From positions 1 through 64,000 of the forward strand of contig NZ_BPKY01000006.1 of assembly GCF_019656055.1 (NCBI RefSeq): a stretch of 64,000 bases of DNA, read 5' to 3'. Source of the stretch: Leuconostoc miyukkimchii. Lineage in GTDB: Bacteria; Bacillota; Bacilli; Lactobacillales; Lactobacillaceae. The translations under genes and the position numbers were made by a program. Below the pieces are notes generated by a model, which worked only from the letters and a program-made list of their open reading frames with translations, did no database searches and was not told the origin of the DNA. Below are positions 62,225 through 64,000 of the stretch, piece after piece (the first letter of the stretch is position 1; each line of letters starts with the position of its first letter).

Positions 62225-62271
62225 GTTTTGATCCTCTTGGTAATCAAAACTCATCTGCAATTTTTTTGCAG
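62225..62271 (+). other. Two small stem-loops between metQ and the peptidase gene
   Basis: GTTTTGAT/ATCAAAAC (62225-62232 with 62243-62250) and CTGCAA/TTGCAG (62255-62260 with 62266-62271). No clear T-tract follows the second, so they are probably processing or partial-termination elements and not a full terminator. Confidence 0.45.
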
Positions 62272-62300
62272 GTACATAAATTTTACAGGAGACCACATAG

Positions 62301-63632
62301 ATGTCCATTCGCTCACAATATATATCATTACTTGAACAACTAGTTGCAATACCAAGTGTCTCCGCAAAAAAAGAAAATTTGCCTGAAGCAGCCCAAATTA
62401 TCGCCGATGCCTTTCAAAGACTCGGTGCACAAGTGACTTATGACGATACCTACTTTGCACCATTTATTCTAGCCCAATTTACCAGTCAAGTTCCAAATGC
62501 AAAAACGCTTGTCATTTATAATCATTATGATGTCCAACCAGCTGAGCCGTTAAGTGCATGGCAGTCTGATCCTTGGACATTAACAGCAAGAGATGGTAAA
62601 TTATATGGCCGAGGTGTAGACGACGATAAGGGTAATCTTACAGCACGTCTTTCAGCAGTAGCTGAATACTTACTAGAAAATAATAATCAATTGCCGATTA
62701 ACATCACCTTTATTGTTGAAGGTTCAGAAGAAACTGCGTCACGTCACTTAAAAGATTACCTTGATAAATACAAAGATCATATTAGTGCCGATCTTGTCAT
62801 TTGGGAGTCTGGTGGTAAAAATGATCAAGAAAACATTGAAATATTTGGTGGCAATAAAGGTATCGTAACTTTTGACCTCTCGGTCACAACTGCTGCAAGT
62901 GATTTACATTCATCACTTGCAGCAGTTGTAGACTCTGCCGCAATGCGCTTATCACGTGCCATCGCATCACTATTTGACGAAAACGGCAATATTGCCATTC
63001 CGCATTTCTATGATGAAGTGTTGCCACCCAATGAACGAGAAAAAGAACTCATTCAAAAGTTACCACTTACACGTGAAACATTGATCGCTCAACATGGCTT
63101 AAAAGCGCCTTTATATTCAGATCTAAGTCATAGTGATCTGAAAGAGACGCTATATTTCCAGCCAACTATTAACATTGAGGGCATTATATCGGGTTATAAT
63201 GGTGTTGGCGTTAAAACTATTTTACCTGCGCAAGCTACCGCCAAGTTAGAATCACGACTCGTACCAAATATGTCTCCTGATCTAACACTAAAGCGTATAT
63301 CAGATCACCTCCAAGCAAAAGGATTATCAGATGTTGTCGTAACTAAGACACTAGGTCAACCGGGCTATCGCAGTGATATGTCAGATCCAGAAATTTTACG
63401 TGTTATCGACGTTGCTGCTGATTATTATCATGTCACACCTGTCGTTATTCCAACGTCTCCTGGAACTGGTCCAATGGCTATTATCCACGAGGCTTTACAT
63501 GCACCAATTGCAAGCCTTGGTATTGGTTATGCACACACCTTAGACCATGCACCAAACGAAAACGTACGCCTCTCTGACTATGATCAACATATTGATGTGA
63601 TCAAGTCACTTATTCATAATTATCGTGTATAA
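62301..63632 (+). CDS. M20-family dipeptidase
   Basis: 443-aa zinc peptidase. Metal motifs of M20 are complete: [28 protein letters not shown] and, near the end, [12 protein letters not shown], with a lid/dimerisation domain between (about 190-310). Relatives include cytosolic dipeptidases and aminoacylases. AGGAG precedes the ATG. Location inside the methionine operon suggests release of methionine from peptides or N-acyl derivatives imported by MetNPQ; this is inference. Confidence 0.92.
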   Translation: MSIRSQYISLLEQLVAIPSVSAKKENLPEAAQIIADAFQRLGAQVTYDDTYFAPFILAQFTSQVPNAKTLVIYNHYDVQPAEPLSAWQSDPWTLTARDGKLYGRGVDDDKGNLTARLSAVAEYLLENNNQLPINITFIVEGSEETASRHLKDYLDKYKDHISADLVIWESGGKNDQENIEIFGGNKGIVTFDLSVTTAASDLHSSLAAVVDSAAMRLSRAIASLFDENGNIAIPHFYDEVLPPNEREKELIQKLPLTRETLIAQHGLKAPLYSDLSHSDLKETLYFQPTINIEGIISGYNGVGVKTILPAQATAKLESRLVPNMSPDLTLKRISDHLQAKGLSDVVVTKTLGQPGYRSDMSDPEILRVIDVAADYYHVTPVVIPTSPGTGPMAIIHEALHAPIASLGIGYAHTLDHAPNENVRLSDYDQHIDVIKSLIHNYRV

Positions 63633-63670
63633 TTCTATATCAATACACGTTTTATAAAAGGAGTAAACAT

Positions 63671-64000
63671 ATGAGCAATCCTATTATTGCATTAGACAAT
63701 ATTACTGTCACATTTCAACAAAAAAAGCGTGCCATCACAGCCGTCAACAATGTTTCTATTCATGTTGAACGTGGTGATGTTTATGGCATTGTAGGCTACT
63801 CAGGTGCTGGTAAATCAACGCTGGTTCGTGTTATTAATTTGCTACAAGAACCTACAAGTGGTTCCGTTGTTGTCAATGGCGAAACTTTCTTTCAAGCAGA
63901 TGATACTTCAAGTAAGAAAGTACGTATTGCCACAAATGATCTACGCACCCGTCGCCGTAAAATTGGCATGATTTTTCAACACTTTAATTTGTTAAACGAA
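63671..64000 (+). CDS. metN: Methionine ABC transporter ATP-binding protein MetN (partial)
   Basis: The first 110 codons of an ABC ATPase, cut off by the window edge. Walker A is [10 protein letters not shown] and the Q-loop FQHFNLL has the MetN pattern ([16 protein letters not shown]). AAGGAG is 8 nt before the ATG. Following the M20 gene, it completes metQ-metQ-M20-metN; metP (permease) is expected next. Confidence 0.93.
   Translation, partial: MSNPIIALDNITVTFQQKKRAITAVNNVSIHVERGDVYGIVGYSGAGKSTLVRVINLLQEPTSGSVVVNGETFFQADDTSSKKVRIATNDLRTRRRKIGMIFQHFNLLNE

Overview
The window is a low-GC Gram-positive chromosome segment, most likely Leuconostoc or a close relative. The evidence is the gene set and order (gatCAB-dagK-rlmCD-pyrG, rpsO-rpsT, holA-comEC-comEA, rpoY-rnjA), an archaeal-type PEP carboxylase of the kind known in Leuconostoc and Oenococcus, catabolic acetolactate synthase, and many extended -10 promoters of the TGnTATAAT type. 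No rRNA, tRNA, CRISPR array, intact IS or prophage was seen.

Layout. 1-31.3 kb is housekeeping, nearly all on the minus strand: anaerobic NTP reductase nrdDG, alsS, obgE, uvrC, pyrG with its attenuator, rlmCD-dagK-gatBAC, then plus-strand rpsO-rpsT, then holA-comEC-comEA, a structured small RNA, glmU-purR, a metal-type ABC transporter, veg, ksgA-rnmV-tatD, nusB-asp23 and efp. 31.3-42.7 kb is an accessory metabolic island: MarR regulator, PxpB/PxpC, a biotin carboxylase and mini biotin carrier, aminotransferase, two MFS carriers, LysR regulator, zinc alcohol dehydrogenase and PxpA. Together PxpB, PxpC, AccC and AccB look like a split urea-amidolyase-type carboxylase for a lactam or amide such as 5-oxoproline. 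43-52.8 kb holds two tiny paralogous membrane proteins, rpoY-rnjA, ppc, a lipid kinase, a degenerate ADP-ribosylglycohydrolase, metK behind a SAM-type riboswitch, and small conserved genes. 52.8-59.1 kb is a manganese/iron homeostasis block: two VIT/CCC1 transporters divergent from a Fur-family regulator with Fur/PerR-like boxes between them, and a P-type ATPase behind a yybP-ykoY (Mn2+) riboswitch. 60-64 kb is a methionine T-box operon: metQ-metQ-M20 peptidase-metN, cut by the window edge.

Main discovery. At nine genes (alsS, obgE, rlmCD, dagK, gatB, purR, tatD, a VIT gene and, less surely, a DUF1275 gene) a good Shine-Dalgarno sequence is separated from a well-supported start codon by about 35-100 nt that can fold into a hairpin or branched structure. 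The hairpins differ in sequence and lack U-tracts. Removing the paired segment leaves only 8-19 nt between Shine-Dalgarno and AUG. This suggests a recurrent structure-bridged mode of translation initiation. A second pattern is at least five genes (uvrC, 21393, the metal ABC binding protein, yihY, an ADP-ribosylglycohydrolase-like gene) whose extended -10 box lies 5-6 nt before the ATG, predicting leaderless mRNAs.
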